Positions 28,675 to 38,954 of a DNA stretch of 64,000 nucleotides are shown one piece after another (within the stretch, counting starts at the first letter, position 1; the number at the start of each line of letters is the position of its first letter). Position numbers and translations under genes: made by a program. Source of the DNA: Pseudomonas sp. F(2018) (GTDB lineage: Bacteria; Pseudomonadota; Gammaproteobacteria; Pseudomonadales; Pseudomonadaceae); assembly GCF_005508865.1 (NCBI RefSeq), contig NZ_SCOM01000002.1:806001-870000 (forward strand), read 5' to 3'. The notes beneath the pieces were generated by a model. It worked only from the letters and a program-made list of their open reading frames with translations. It was not told the origin of the DNA and did not search any database.

Positions 28675-29558
28675 GTGCAAGAACCCCCGGCCAGCGCTTC
28701 CGCGATGCCATCGCTGCCGAGCAGCCACTGCAGGTGATCGGCGCGATCAACGCCAACCACGCGCTGCTGGCCAAGCGTGCCGGCTTCCAGGCCATCTACC
28801 TGTCCGGTGGCGGTGTCGCCGCAGGTTCCCTGGGGCTGCCGGACCTGGGCATCAACACCCTGGACGACGTGCTCACCGACGTACGCCGCATCACCGACGT
28901 CTGCGACCTGCCGCTGCTGGTGGACATCGACACCGGCTTCGGTCCCAGCGCCTTCAATATCGAGCGCACCATCAAGAACCTGATCAAGGCCGGTGCCGCC
29001 GCCGCCCATATCGAGGACCAGGTCGGCGCCAAGCGCTGCGGTCACCGTCCGGGCAAGGAAATCGTCTCCACCGAGGAGATGGCCGACCGCGTGAAAGCCG
29101 CCGCTGACGCCAAGACCGATCCGAACTTCTTCCTCATCGCCCGTACCGACGCGATCCAGGCCGAGGGCGTGGACGCCGCCATCGAGCGTTGCCAGCGCTA
29201 TGTGGAGGCGGGCGCCGACGGCATCTTCGCCGAGGCCGCCTACGATTTGCCGACCTACAAGCGCTTCGTCGATGCGCTGAACGTGCCGGTGCTGGCCAAT
29301 ATCACCGAGTTCGGCGCCACTCCGTTGTTCACCCGCGACGAGCTGGCCTCGGTCGGCGTGGCCATCCAGCTGTATCCGCTGTCCGCCTTCCGCGCTGCCA
29401 ACAAGGCGGCGGAAAGTGTCTACACCTCGATCCGCCAGAACGGTCATCAGAAAGACGTCATCGAACTGATGCAGACTCGCGCCGAGCTGTACGACCGCAT
29501 CGGCTACCACGCCTTCGAGCAGAAGCTCGACGCGCTGTTCGCCGCCGGCAAGAAGTGA
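28671..29558 (+). CDS. prpB: 2-methylisocitrate lyase
   Basis: 295 aa ICL/PEP-mutase-family enzyme cleaving 2-methylisocitrate to pyruvate and succinate. Catalytic loop [10 protein letters not shown] (Cys123) and metal-binding LVDIDTGFG (near 83) are present; [15 protein letters not shown] is typical of PrpB. Its ATG overlaps the prpR stop (ATGA), preceded by GAGGTGA. A strong hairpin (29566-29585) lies between it and prpC. Confidence 0.96.
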   Translation: MSARTPGQRFRDAIAAEQPLQVIGAINANHALLAKRAGFQAIYLSGGGVAAGSLGLPDLGINTLDDVLTDVRRITDVCDLPLLVDIDTGFGPSAFNIERTIKNLIKAGAAAAHIEDQVGAKRCGHRPGKEIVSTEEMADRVKAAADAKTDPNFFLIARTDAIQAEGVDAAIERCQRYVEAGADGIFAEAAYDLPTYKRFVDALNVPVLANITEFGATPLFTRDELASVGVAIQLYPLSAFRAANKAAESVYTSIRQNGHQKDVIELMQTRAELYDRIGYHAFEQKLDALFAAGKK

Positions 29559-29565
29559 CCGGCCC

Positions 29566-29585
29566 GCAGGCCGCACGCGGCCTGC
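29566..29585 (+). other. stem-loop between prpB and prpC
   Basis: Perfect 9-bp stem GCAGGCCGC / GCGGCCTGC with a 2-base loop, 8 bases after the prpB stop and without a T-tract. It could protect the upstream message from 3' exonucleases or set relative expression within the operon. Confidence 0.6.
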
Positions 29586-29629
29586 CACAACAATAAGCAG
29601 TACTACCGGATTCAGATGAGGAGAGAGCG

Positions 29630-30793
29630 ATGAGCGCTTCCGTAGACACCACCACGCCAGGCTTCAAGCCGAAGAAGTCCGTCGCCCTGAGCGGCACCGC
29701 CGCCGGCAACACCGCCCTGTGCACCGTTGGCCGCACCGGCAACGACTTGCACTACCGCGGCTATGACGTGCTCGATTTCGCCAACCGCTGCGAGTTCGAG
29801 GAAATCGCTCATCTGCTGGTCCACGGCAAGCTGCCCAATGTTGCCGAGCTGACCGCCTACAAGACCAAGCTCAAGGCCCTGCGTGGTATTCCGGCTGCGC
29901 TCAAGGCGTCCCTGGAGCAGCTGCCGCCGTCCGCCCACCCGATGGACGTGATGCGCACTGCCGTGTCCGTGCTCGGCTGCGTGTCGCCGGAGAAGGAAGA
30001 CCACAACCATCCGGGCGCCCGTGACATCGCCGACAAGCTGATGGCCTCCCTGGGTTCGGCGCTGCTGTACTGGTACCACTTCAGCCACAACGGCAAGCGC
30101 ATCGACGTGGAAACCGACGACGACTCCATCGGCGGCCACTTCCTGCACCTGCTGCATGGCGAGAAGCCCCGCGAGTCCTGGGTGCGCGCCATGCATACCT
30201 CGCTCAACCTGTACGCCGAGCACGAGTTCAACGCCTCCACCTTCACCTCCCGGGTGATCGCCGGCACCGGCTCCGACATGTACTCCTGCATCGCCGGCGC
30301 CATCGGTGCGCTGCGCGGCCCGAAACATGGCGGCGCCAACGAAGTGGCCTTCGAGATCCAGAAGCGCTACGACAACCCGGACGAGGCCGAGGCCGATATC
30401 CGTGCCCGCGTCGAGCGCAAGGAAGTGGTGATCGGCTTCGGCCACCCGGTCTACACCGTGGCCGATCCGCGCAACAAGGTGATCAAGGAAGTGGCGCGCG
30501 AGCTGTCCGCCGAGCAGTCCAACACCAAGATGTTCGACATCGCCGAGCGCCTGGAAACCATCATGTGGGACATCAAGAAGATGTTCCCCAACCTCGACTG
30601 GTTCAGCGCCGTCAGCTACCACATGATGGGCGTGCCTACCGCCATGTTCACCCCGCTGTTCGTCATCGCCCGTACTTCCGGCTGGTCCAGCCACGTCATC
30701 GAGCAACGCATCGACGGCAAGATCATCCGCCCGAGCGCCAACTACACCGGCCCGGAAGACCTGAAGTTCGTGCCGCTCAAGGACCGCAAATAA
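29630..30793 (+). CDS. prpC: 2-methylcitrate synthase
   Basis: 387 aa citrate-synthase-fold enzyme condensing propionyl-CoA with oxaloacetate. Catalytic motifs: His in FSHNGKRI region and [16 protein letters not shown] (active-site His), [15 protein letters not shown] (second His) and the C-terminal [22 protein letters not shown] (in pieces) with CoA/Asp residues. Length and the operon place it as PrpC rather than GltA. GGAGAGAG precedes the ATG; the stop overlaps acnD by 1 base (TAATG). Confidence 0.96.
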   Translation: MSASVDTTTPGFKPKKSVALSGTAAGNTALCTVGRTGNDLHYRGYDVLDFANRCEFEEIAHLLVHGKLPNVAELTAYKTKLKALRGIPAALKASLEQLPPSAHPMDVMRTAVSVLGCVSPEKEDHNHPGARDIADKLMASLGSALLYWYHFSHNGKRIDVETDDDSIGGHFLHLLHGEKPRESWVRAMHTSLNLYAEHEFNASTFTSRVIAGTGSDMYSCIAGAIGALRGPKHGGANEVAFEIQKRYDNPDEAEADIRARVERKEVVIGFGHPVYTVADPRNKVIKEVARELSAEQSNTKMFDIAERLETIMWDIKKMFPNLDWFSAVSYHMMGVPTAMFTPLFVIARTSGWSSHVIEQRIDGKIIRPSANYTGPEDLKFVPLKDRK

Positions 30794-33414
30794 TGAGCCG
30801 CGCCATGAACAGCCAATACCGCAAATCCCTGCCCGGCACGGCGCTGGACTACTTTGACACCCGCGAGGCGGTCGATGCCATCGAGCCAGGCGCCTACGCC
30901 AAGCTGCCGTACACCTCTCGCGTGCTGGCCGAGCAGCTGGTGCGCCGCTGCGAGCCGGAGGCGCTGACCGATTCGCTCAAGCAGCTGATCGAACGCAAGC
31001 GCGACCTCGACTTCCCTTGGTACCCGGCGCGCGTGGTGTGCCACGACATCCTCGGCCAGACCGCGCTGGTCGACCTGGCTGGCCTGCGCGACGCCATTGC
31101 CGAGAAGGGCGGTGATCCTTCCAAGGTCAACCCGGTGGTGCCGACCCAGCTGATCGTCGACCACTCGCTGGCCGTGGAATTCGGTGGCTTCGACCCGGAC
31201 GCGTTCGAGAAGAACCGCGCTGTGGAAGAACGTCGCAACGAGGACCGCTTCCACTTTATCGAGTGGACGAAAACGGCCTTTAAAAACGTCGACGTGATCC
31301 CCGCCGGCAACGGCATCATGCACCAGATCAACCTGGAGAAAATGAGCCCGGTGATCCAGGCGCGCGGCGGCGTTGCCTTCCCGGATACCTGCGTGGGCAC
31401 CGACTCGCACACCCCGCATGTGGATGCCCTGGGCGTGATCGCCATCGGCGTCGGTGGCCTGGAAGCCGAGACCGTGATGCTGGGCCTGCCGTCGATGATG
31501 CGCCTGCCCGACATCGTCGGCGTAGAGCTCACCGGCAAGCGCCAGCCGGGTATCACTGCCACCGACATCGTCCTGGCCATCACCGAGTTCCTGCGCAAGG
31601 AGCGCGTGGTCGGCGCCTACGTCGAGTTCTTCGGCGAGGGTGCGGACAGCCTGTCGATCGGCGACCGCGCGACCATTTCCAACATGTGCCCGGAATACGG
31701 CGCGACTGCGTCGATGTTCTACATCGACCAGCAGACCATCGATTACCTCAAGCTGACCGGTCGCGAGCCAGAGCAGGTGGCGCTGGTCGAGCAGTACGCC
31801 AAGCTCACCGGCCTGTGGGCCGATGCCCTGGTCACCGCCGAGTACGAGCGGGTGCTGAGCTTCGACCTGTCCACCGTGGTGCGCAACATGGCCGGCCCGA
31901 GCAACCCGCACAAGCGCCTGCCGACCTCGGCGCTGCAGGAGCGCGGCATTGCAGGCGAAGCGCAGCTGGCGTCGGCCAAGGCCGAAGAGGCGGCCGGTCA
32001 GCTGCCGGATGGCGCGGTGATCATTGCCGCCATCACCAGCTGCACCAACACCTCCAACCCGCGCAACGTGGTGGCCGCCGGCCTGCTGGCGAAGAAGGCC
32101 AACGAGCTGGGCCTGGTGCGCAAGCCCTGGGTGAAGAGCTCGTTCGCTCCTGGTTCCAAGGTCGCCAAGCTGTACCTGGAAGAAGCCGGTCTGCTGCCTG
32201 AGCTGGAGAAGCTCGGCTTCGGCATCGTCGCCTATGCCTGCACCACCTGTAATGGCATGTCGGGCGCGCTGGACCCGGTGATCCAGCAGGAAATAATCGA
32301 CCGCGACCTGTACGCCACCGCCGTGCTGTCGGGCAACCGCAACTTCGACGGGCGAATCCACCCCTACGCCAAGCAGGCCTTCCTGGCCTCGCCGCCACTG
32401 GTGGTGGCCTACGCCATCGCCGGTACCGTGCGCTTCGATATCGAGCAGGATGTGCTGGGTATCGACAAGGCCGGCAAGCCGATCACCCTGAAGGACCTGT
32501 GGCCGAGCGACGAGGAGATCGACGCCATCGTCGCCTCCAGCGTGAAGCCGGAGCAGTTCAAGCAGATCTATATCCCGATGTTCGATCTGGGCACCGTGCA
32601 GGAAGCCGAGAGCCCGCTGTACGACTGGCGCCCGATGTCCACCTACATCCGCCGCCCGCCGTATTGGGAAGGCGCCCTGGCTGGCGAACGCACGCTCAAG
32701 GGCATGCTGCCGCTGGCGATCCTGCCGGACAACATCACCACCGATCACCTGTCGCCGTCCAACGCCATCCTGCTGGACTCGGCTGCCGGCGAGTACCTGG
32801 CGAAGATGGGCCTGCCGGAGGAGGACTTCAACTCCTACGCCACCCACCGCGGTGACCACCTGACCGCCCAGCGCGCCACCTTCGCCAACCCGCAGCTGGT
32901 CAACGAGATGGCCGTGGTCGACGGTGTGGTGAAGAAGGGTTCGCTGGCCCGCGTCGAGCCGGAAGGCAAGGTCATGCGCATGTGGGAAGCGATCGAGACC
33001 TACATGAACCGCAAGCAGAACCTGATCATCGTCGCCGGCGCCGACTACGGCCAGGGCTCATCCCGTGACTGGGCGGCCAAGGGCGTACGCCTGGCCGGCG
33101 TGGAAGTGATCGCCGCCGAAGGCTTCGAGCGTATCCACCGCACCAACCTGGTGGGCATGGGCGTACTGCCGGTCGAGTTCAAGCCGGGCACCACCCGCGT
33201 GACCCTCGGCCTCGACGGCACCGAGACCTATGACATCCAGGGCGAGGTATCGCCGCGCTGCGACCTGACCCTGGTGGTCAATCGCCGCAATGGCGAGGTG
33301 GTCAAGGTGCCGGTGACCTGCCGCCTGGATACCGCCGCCGAAGTCCATGTGTACAAGGCCGGCGGCGTGCTGCAGCGCTTTGCCCAGGACTTCCTCGAGT
33401 CCACCGCCGGCTGA
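30793..33414 (+). CDS. acnD: Fe/S-dependent 2-methylisocitrate dehydratase AcnD
   Basis: 873 aa aconitase-family protein. [4Fe-4S] ligands are Cys417 (SCTNTSNPRN) and Cys483/Cys486 (ACTTCNG); GADYGQGSSRDWAAKG marks the swivelling domain. With PrpF it replaces PrpD in turning 2-methylcitrate to 2-methylaconitate and on to 2-methylisocitrate. The start at 30793 uses AAGGA (30779-30783) and overlaps prpC's stop; MNSQYRK at 30805 is a second option that matches the usual annotated start. A 198-base gap filled by repeats separates it from prpF. Confidence 0.95.
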   Translation: MSRAMNSQYRKSLPGTALDYFDTREAVDAIEPGAYAKLPYTSRVLAEQLVRRCEPEALTDSLKQLIERKRDLDFPWYPARVVCHDILGQTALVDLAGLRDAIAEKGGDPSKVNPVVPTQLIVDHSLAVEFGGFDPDAFEKNRAVEERRNEDRFHFIEWTKTAFKNVDVIPAGNGIMHQINLEKMSPVIQARGGVAFPDTCVGTDSHTPHVDALGVIAIGVGGLEAETVMLGLPSMMRLPDIVGVELTGKRQPGITATDIVLAITEFLRKERVVGAYVEFFGEGADSLSIGDRATISNMCPEYGATASMFYIDQQTIDYLKLTGREPEQVALVEQYAKLTGLWADALVTAEYERVLSFDLSTVVRNMAGPSNPHKRLPTSALQERGIAGEAQLASAKAEEAAGQLPDGAVIIAAITSCTNTSNPRNVVAAGLLAKKANELGLVRKPWVKSSFAPGSKVAKLYLEEAGLLPELEKLGFGIVAYACTTCNGMSGALDPVIQQEIIDRDLYATAVLSGNRNFDGRIHPYAKQAFLASPPLVVAYAIAGTVRFDIEQDVLGIDKAGKPITLKDLWPSDEEIDAIVASSVKPEQFKQIYIPMFDLGTVQEAESPLYDWRPMSTYIRRPPYWEGALAGERTLKGMLPLAILPDNITTDHLSPSNAILLDSAAGEYLAKMGLPEEDFNSYATHRGDHLTAQRATFANPQLVNEMAVVDGVVKKGSLARVEPEGKVMRMWEAIETYMNRKQNLIIVAGADYGQGSSRDWAAKGVRLAGVEVIAAEGFERIHRTNLVGMGVLPVEFKPGTTRVTLGLDGTETYDIQGEVSPRCDLTLVVNRRNGEVVKVPVTCRLDTAAEVHVYKAGGVLQRFAQDFLESTAG

Positions 33415-33429
33415 GGTCGGCGCTTACTT

Positions 33430-33589
33430 CCTCTCCCTTGGGGAGAGGGCTGGGCGGCCCGCGTAGGGTGAGGGAGGCGGTATCCCTCATCCGCCCTTCG
33501 GGCACCTTCTCCCACGGGGAGAAGGGGGCTCCAGCCTGTAGCCCGGATGTAATCCGGGGTGACCCGTTCCCGGATTGCATCCGGGCTAC
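33430..33589. repeat. cluster of interspersed inverted repeats between acnD and prpF
   Basis: Three hairpin-forming units in a row: CCTCTCCC/GGGAGAGG (33430-33448), CTTCTCCC/GGGAGAAG (about 33505-33524) inside a TGAGGGAGG...CCCTCAT arrangement, and a pair of TAGCCCGGAT-type arms (33539-33558 and 33570-33588) in inverted orientation. The wording TAGCCCGGATGTAATCCGGG is the common dispersed repeat of pseudomonads and relatives, and the CCCTCTCC/GGGAGAGG unit is another. No ORF lies here. Confidence 0.7.
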
Positions 33590-33612
33590 TTCCATCAAGC
33601 CAGGACCTCATC

Positions 33613-34800
33613 ATGGCTCACGTACCCCAGATCAAAATCCCCGCCACCTACATGCGTGGCGGCACCAGCAAGGGCGTGTTCTTCCGCCTGCAGGACCTGC
33701 CGCCAAGCTGCCAGGTCCCAGGCGCTGCCCGCGACCAGCTGTTCATGCGCGTGATCGGGAGTCCGGACCCGTACTCCGCGCATATCGACGGCATGGGGGG
33801 CGCCACGTCTTCGACCTCCAAGTGCGTGATCCTGTCCAAGAGCAGTCAGCCAGATCACGACGTCGACTACCTCTACGGCCAGGTCTCCATCGACAAGGCC
33901 TTCGTCGACTGGAGCGGCAACTGCGGCAACCTGTCCACCGGCGCCGGTGCCTTTGCCATTCATGCCGGGCTGGTCGATCCGGCGCGCATTCCGGACAACG
34001 GCGTGTGCGTGGTGCGTATCTGGCAGGCCAACATCCAGAAGACCATCATCGCCCACGTACCGGTCAGCAACGGTCAGGTCCAGGAAACCGGCGACTTCGA
34101 GCTGGACGGGGTGACCTTCCCGGCGGCGGAGATCGTACTGGAGTTCCTCGATCCGTCCGATGATGGCGAGGAGGGCGGCTCGATGTTCCCAACCGGCAAC
34201 CTGGTCGACGACCTGGAGGTGCCGGGTGTCGGTACTTTCAAGGCGACCATGATCACTGCCGGCATTCCGACCGTGTTCGTCAATGCCGAGGACATCGGCT
34301 ACCAGGGCACCGAGCTGCGCGAGGCCATCAACGGTGATCCGCAGCAGCTGGCGCGCTTCGAGCAGATTCGCGTGGCCGGTGCGCTGCGTATGGGGTTGAT
34401 CAAGACGGCGGCAGAGGCGGCGACCCGCCAGCACACGCCAAAGATCGCCTTTGTCAGCAAGCCCAAGAGCTACCAGGCATCGAGTGGCAAGACGGTCGAG
34501 TCCGGCGAGGTCGATCTGCTGGTGCGCGCGCTGTCCATGGGCAAACTGCACCACGCCATGATGGGGACCTGCGCCGTGGCGATTGGCACTGCTGCGGCCA
34601 TCCCTGGCACCCTGGTCAACCTGGCGGCTGGTGGTGGCGAGCGCGAGGCGGTGCGTTTCGGTCATCCCTCCGGCACCCTGCGGGTCGGTGCCGAAGCCAA
34701 GCTGGTCGACGGCGAATGGACGGTAACCAAGGCCATCATGAGCCGCAGTGCGCGGATCCTGATGGAAGGCTGGGTGCGGGTGCCGGGCGATTCCTTCTAG
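33613..34800 (+). CDS. prpF: 2-methylaconitate cis-trans isomerase PrpF
   Basis: 395 aa, two diaminopimelate-epimerase-like halves. The catalytic first-half block MRGGTSKGVFFR, GGATSSTSKC (Lys) and SGNCGNLSTGAGAFA are all present. It isomerises the trans-2-methylaconitate made by AcnD. AGGA lies 7 bases before ATG 33613. It is the last gene of the operon here: 16 bases later comes the stop of a convergent LysE gene, and no prpD follows. Confidence 0.95.
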   Translation: MAHVPQIKIPATYMRGGTSKGVFFRLQDLPPSCQVPGAARDQLFMRVIGSPDPYSAHIDGMGGATSSTSKCVILSKSSQPDHDVDYLYGQVSIDKAFVDWSGNCGNLSTGAGAFAIHAGLVDPARIPDNGVCVVRIWQANIQKTIIAHVPVSNGQVQETGDFELDGVTFPAAEIVLEFLDPSDDGEEGGSMFPTGNLVDDLEVPGVGTFKATMITAGIPTVFVNAEDIGYQGTELREAINGDPQQLARFEQIRVAGALRMGLIKTAAEAATRQHTPKIAFVSKPKSYQASSGKTVESGEVDLLVRALSMGKLHHAMMGTCAVAIGTAAAIPGTLVNLAAGGGEREAVRFGHPSGTLRVGAEAKLVDGEWTVTKAIMSRSARILMEGWVRVPGDSF

Positions 34801-34816
34801 GAAACGCCCGCCGGAG

Positions 34817-35464
34817 TCAGTGGTTATTGACGCCCAGCATCAGGCCGCCGGCGCCGACGAAGAAGGCGCCGGTGCTCTTGTTCAGGCGACTGACACCCTT
34901 GCGGCTACGCACCAGGCGGCGAATCTGCATGCCGAACAGGGCGTAGGCGGTGGAGCCGACGCACAGCTCGGCCAGCAGGTAGGTGGTGCCGAGGTAGAGG
35001 AACTGCTCGGCCGTCGGCTGATCCGGCTTGATGAATTGCGGGAAGATTGCCGCGAACAGCAGGATGGCCTTGGGGTTGCTGATGCCGACCAGGAACTCGT
35101 TGAGCATCAGCTTGCCGATCGGCGGTTGTATCGGCGTGCGTTCCGCCAGCTCGCCGTCGCTCGGCTGCAGGCCTCTGAATTCGGTGCTGCGCCAGGTCTT
35201 GATGCCCAGATAGACGAGGTACAGGGCGCCGACCCACTTGATGGTGGTGAAGGCGGTCTCCGAGGCCAGCAGCATGGCACCGAGGCCGACCGCGGAGATG
35301 AACAGGAAGATGGCGTAGGACGCCAGGCGCCCGAAGGTGGCCAGGATGGCCGCGCGGACGCCGTAGTTGATGCCGTTGTTGAGGGCGCAGAAGTTGTTGG
35401 GGCCAGGGCCGAGCGAGATCAGCGCGGCGATCGGGGCAAACAGTACTGCGTCCATCAGGGTCAT
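34817..35464 (-). CDS. LysE/RhtB family exporter
   Basis: 215 aa with six hydrophobic segments. The family signature SLGPGPNNFCALNNGINYG occurs near residue 17, and a re-entrant FLVGISNPKAILLFAAIFPQF near 125. Members export amino acids or related small molecules from the cytoplasm; the substrate is unknown. ATG 35464 is chosen; ATG 35455 is also possible. It ends 20 bases before the ppsR stop side and runs the same direction, so it may be read from the ppsR transcript. Confidence 0.88.
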   Translation of the reverse strand: MTLMDAVLFAPIAALISLGPGPNNFCALNNGINYGVRAAILATFGRLASYAIFLFISAVGLGAMLLASETAFTTIKWVGALYLVYLGIKTWRSTEFRGLQPSDGELAERTPIQPPIGKLMLNEFLVGISNPKAILLFAAIFPQFIKPDQPTAEQFLYLGTTYLLAELCVGSTAYALFGMQIRRLVRSRKGVSRLNKSTGAFFVGAGGLMLGVNNH

Positions 35465-35484
35465 GACGGTCACCGAGGCGTGGG

Positions 35485-36303
35485 TTACTTGAGGCGGCGT
35501 TCGACGCCTTTTTCCACCAGGATCTTCGCCGAGATTTCCTCGACCGAGAAATGGGTGGAGTTGATGAAGTTGATGTTCTCGCGGCGCAGCAGGTTTTCCA
35601 CCTCGCGCACCTCGAACTCGCACTGGGCGTAGCTGGCATAGCGGCTGTTGGGCTTGCGCTCATGGCGAATGGCGGTGAGCCGGTCCGGGTCGATGGTCAG
35701 GCCGAACAGCTTGTGCTTGTAGGGCTTGAGGGCCGCCGGCAGCTGCAGGCGCTCCATGTCTTCTTCGGTCAGCGGGTAGTTGGCGGCGCGGATGCCGAAC
35801 TGCATGGCCATGTACAGGCAGGTGGGTGTCTTACCGCAGCGAGAAACACCGATCAGAATCAGATCGGCCTTGTCGTAGTAGTGAGTGCGGGCACCGTCGT
35901 CGTTGTCCAGGGCGAAGTTGACCGCCTCGATGCGCTCCATGTAGTTGGTGTTGCTGGCAATGGAGTGGGACTTGCCGACCGAGTACGAGGAGTGCTCGCT
36001 CAGCTCGGCTTCCAGCGGCGCGAGGAAGGTGGAAAAGATGTCGATCATGAAGCCGTCGGACTGGCCCAGGACGTCACGGATTTCCTGGTTGACCACGGTG
36101 TCGAAGATGATCGGCCGGGCGCCGTCTTTCTCGGCAGCATTGTTGATTTGCTGTACCATGGCCCGCGCCTTCTCCACGCTGTCTATATAGGGGCGTGTGA
36201 GCTTGGTGAAGCTGATGGCCTCGAATTGTGCCAACAGACTTTGCCCGAGGGTTTCCGCGGTGATGCCGGTGCCGTCGGAAATGAAGAATGCGGTTCGTTT
36301 CAT
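35485..36303 (-). CDS. ppsR: PEP synthetase regulatory kinase/pyrophosphorylase
   Basis: 272 aa DUF299-family bifunctional enzyme that inactivates PEP synthase by ADP-dependent Thr phosphorylation and reactivates it by Pi-dependent dephosphorylation. The P-loop is GVSRCGKT (152-159); the N-terminus [19 protein letters not shown] is typical. It is divergent from its target ppsA, with 155 bases between the start codons. Confidence 0.95.
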   Translation of the reverse strand: MKRTAFFISDGTGITAETLGQSLLAQFEAISFTKLTRPYIDSVEKARAMVQQINNAAEKDGARPIIFDTVVNQEIRDVLGQSDGFMIDIFSTFLAPLEAELSEHSSYSVGKSHSIASNTNYMERIEAVNFALDNDDGARTHYYDKADLILIGVSRCGKTPTCLYMAMQFGIRAANYPLTEEDMERLQLPAALKPYKHKLFGLTIDPDRLTAIRHERKPNSRYASYAQCEFEVREVENLLRRENINFINSTHFSVEEISAKILVEKGVERRLK

Positions 36304-36458
36304 TGATGGCGGAGGCCTTAAGTCAGGAACGATTCTTGGCTATCATAGGCCCCCTTTGCCGGGCCCGTACTGGCCGGCATTGTGACTTATTTCCTTGAGG
36401 CAAAGCCAGGCTGCGGCGGCGCTGCACCGGCTCTGCCACGTACAGTGGAGAGTTCACC

Positions 36459-38831
36459 TTGGTTGAGTACGTAATTTCCCTCGATAAGCTCGGCGTCCAC
36501 GATGTGGAGCATGTAGGGGGCAAAAACGCATCCCTGGGCGAAATGATCAGCAACCTGGCTGGCGCCGGCGTCTCTGTTCCGGGTGGTTTCGCCACTACCG
36601 CCCAGGCCTACCGTGACTTTCTCGAACAAAGCGGCCTGAACGACCGCATCCACGCCGCCCTCGACGCGCTGGACGTGGATGACGTCAACGCCCTGGCCAA
36701 GACCGGCGCGCAGATCCGCCAGTGGGTGATGGACGCCGAGTTCCCGGCCCAGCTGGATGCGCAGATCCGTACGGCCTTCGCCGAGATGTCCGCCGGCAAC
36801 GACAACATGGCCGTCGCCGTGCGTTCGTCCGCCACCGCCGAAGACCTGCCGGACGCTTCCTTCGCCGGCCAGCAGGAGACCTTCCTCAATATCCGCGGCG
36901 TGGACAACGTGATCCGCGCGGCCAAGGAAGTGTTCGCCTCCCTGTTCAATGACCGTGCCATTGCCTACCGCGTGCACCAGGGCTTCGACCACAAGCTGGT
37001 CGCCCTGTCCGCCGGCGTACAGCGCATGGTCCGTTCTGAAACCGGCACCGCCGGCGTGATGTTCACCCTGGATACCGAGTCCGGCTTCCGTGACGTGGTG
37101 TTCATCACCGGCGCCTACGGCCTCGGCGAGACCGTGGTGCAGGGCGCGGTGAACCCCGACGAATTCTATGTGCACAAGCAGACCCTGGAAGCCGGCCGCC
37201 CGGCCATCCTGCGTCGCAACCTGGGCAGCAAGGCGATCAAGATGGTCTACGGCGAAGAGGCCAAGGCCGGTCGCTCGGTCAAGACCGTCGAGGTCGACCG
37301 CGCCGAGCGCGCGCGCTTCTGCATCACCGACGCCGAAGTCAGCGAGCTGGCCAAACAGGCGCTGATCATCGAGAAACACTACGGCCGCCCGATGGATATC
37401 GAGTGGGCCAAGGACGGCGACGACGGCAAGCTGTACATCGTCCAGGCCCGTCCGGAAACCGTGAAGAGCCGTGCCAGCGCCACCGTCATGGAGCGCTACC
37501 TGCTGAAGGAGAAGGGCAAGGTTCTGGTGGAAGGCCGCGCCATCGGCCAGCGCATCGGCGCCGGTCGCGTACGAGTGATCCACGACGTGTCCGAGATGGA
37601 CAAGGTCCAGCCGGGCGACGTGCTGGTCTCCGACATGACCGATCCGGACTGGGAACCGGTGATGAAGCGCGCCAGCGCCATCGTCACCAACCGCGGCGGG
37701 CGTACCTGCCACGCGGCGATCATCGCCCGTGAGCTGGGCATCCCGGCCGTGGTCGGTTGCGGCAACGCCACCCAGGTGCTGCAGGATGGCCAGGGCGTGA
37801 CCGTTTCCTGCGCCGAAGGCGACACCGGCTTCATCTTCGAAGGTGAGTTGGGCTTCGACATCCGCAAGAACTCGGTCGACGCCATGCCCGACCTGCCGTT
37901 CAAGATCATGATGAACGTCGGCAACCCGGATCGCGCCTTCGATTTCGCCCAGCTGCCCAACGAGGGCGTGGGCCTGGCCCGTCTCGAGTTCATCATCAAC
38001 CGCATGATCGGCGTGCACCCCAAGGCACTGCTGAACTTCGCCGGCCTGCCGACCGAGATCAAGGACAGCGTCGAGAAGCGCATCGCCGGCTACGACGATC
38101 CGGTCGGCTTCTATGTCGAGAAGCTGGTCGAGGGCATCAGCACCCTGGCCGCGGCCTTCTGGCCAAAGAAGGTCATCGTGCGCCTGTCGGACTTCAAGTC
38201 CAACGAATACGCCAACCTGATCGGCGGCAAGCTGTACGAGCCGGAAGAAGAGAACCCGATGCTCGGCTTCCGTGGCGCCTCGCGCTACATCAGCGAGAGC
38301 TTCCGTGACTGCTTCGAGCTGGAATGTCGTGCGCTGAAGAAAGTGCGCAACGAGATGGGCCTGACCAACGTCGAGATCATGGTGCCCTTCGTGCGTACCC
38401 TCGGCGAGGCGTCGCAGGTGGTCGAGCTGCTCGCCAGCAATGGTTTGGAGCGTGGCAAGGATGGCCTGAAGGTCATCATGATGTGCGAGCTGCCGTCCAA
38501 CGCGCTGCTGGCCGATGAGTTCCTCGAATTCTTCGACGGCTTCTCCATCGGCTCCAACGACCTGACCCAGCTGACCCTGGGCCTGGACCGCGACTCCGGC
38601 ATCGTCGCGCACTTGTTCGATGAGCGTAATCCGGCGGTCAAGAAACTGCTGGCCAACGCCATCCAGGCCTGCAACAAGGCCGGCAAGTACATCGGCATCT
38701 GTGGCCAGGGCCCGTCGGACCACCCGGACTTGGCCAAGTGGCTGATGGAACAGGGCATCGAGAGCGTGTCGCTGAACCCGGACTCGGTGCTGGATACCTG
38801 GTTCTTCCTGGCCGAAGGTCAGCAAGGCTGA
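36459..38831 (+). CDS. ppsA: phosphoenolpyruvate synthase
   Basis: 790 aa, usual length. The N-terminal ATP-binding domain (about 1-340) contains [20 protein letters not shown] (in pieces). The phosphohistidine domain has [14 protein letters not shown] (His418), and the C-terminal PEP/pyruvate TIM barrel ends with [19 protein letters not shown] and GICGQGPSD. It makes PEP from pyruvate and ATP, fitting gluconeogenic growth, including pyruvate from propionate. It starts with TTG (36459) after GGAG; the N-terminus [12 protein letters not shown] matches other pseudomonads, so the rare start is probably right. Confidence 0.96.
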   Translation: MVEYVISLDKLGVHDVEHVGGKNASLGEMISNLAGAGVSVPGGFATTAQAYRDFLEQSGLNDRIHAALDALDVDDVNALAKTGAQIRQWVMDAEFPAQLDAQIRTAFAEMSAGNDNMAVAVRSSATAEDLPDASFAGQQETFLNIRGVDNVIRAAKEVFASLFNDRAIAYRVHQGFDHKLVALSAGVQRMVRSETGTAGVMFTLDTESGFRDVVFITGAYGLGETVVQGAVNPDEFYVHKQTLEAGRPAILRRNLGSKAIKMVYGEEAKAGRSVKTVEVDRAERARFCITDAEVSELAKQALIIEKHYGRPMDIEWAKDGDDGKLYIVQARPETVKSRASATVMERYLLKEKGKVLVEGRAIGQRIGAGRVRVIHDVSEMDKVQPGDVLVSDMTDPDWEPVMKRASAIVTNRGGRTCHAAIIARELGIPAVVGCGNATQVLQDGQGVTVSCAEGDTGFIFEGELGFDIRKNSVDAMPDLPFKIMMNVGNPDRAFDFAQLPNEGVGLARLEFIINRMIGVHPKALLNFAGLPTEIKDSVEKRIAGYDDPVGFYVEKLVEGISTLAAAFWPKKVIVRLSDFKSNEYANLIGGKLYEPEEENPMLGFRGASRYISESFRDCFELECRALKKVRNEMGLTNVEIMVPFVRTLGEASQVVELLASNGLERGKDGLKVIMMCELPSNALLADEFLEFFDGFSIGSNDLTQLTLGLDRDSGIVAHLFDERNPAVKKLLANAIQACNKAGKYIGICGQGPSDHPDLAKWLMEQGIESVSLNPDSVLDTWFFLAEGQQG

Positions 38832-38850
38832 TTCAAGCGTCATCCCAGAA

Positions 38851-38876
38851 GGGCGGGAGCGATCCCGCCCTTTTTT
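38851..38876 (+). terminator. terminator after ppsA
   Basis: Stem GGGCGGGA / TCCCGCCC with a 4-base loop (38851-38870), then six T. Confidence 0.9.
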
Positions 38877-38954
38877 GTGTATGGCAGATACTCGGGCTGT
38901 TGTCCCGGGGCGCGGCCAAAGATCGCTCCCGCCATTTCTCGTGCAAGAAGCAGT

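Noticed and set aside
30742..32859. 705-codon minus-strand frame over acnD
   Set aside because: Antisense shadow of acnD, which has all aconitase cysteines in the plus frame.
33430..33589. Repeat block considered as a CRISPR array
   Set aside because: The units are hairpins of different sequence without regular spacers, and no cas gene is near; it fits dispersed intergenic repeats.
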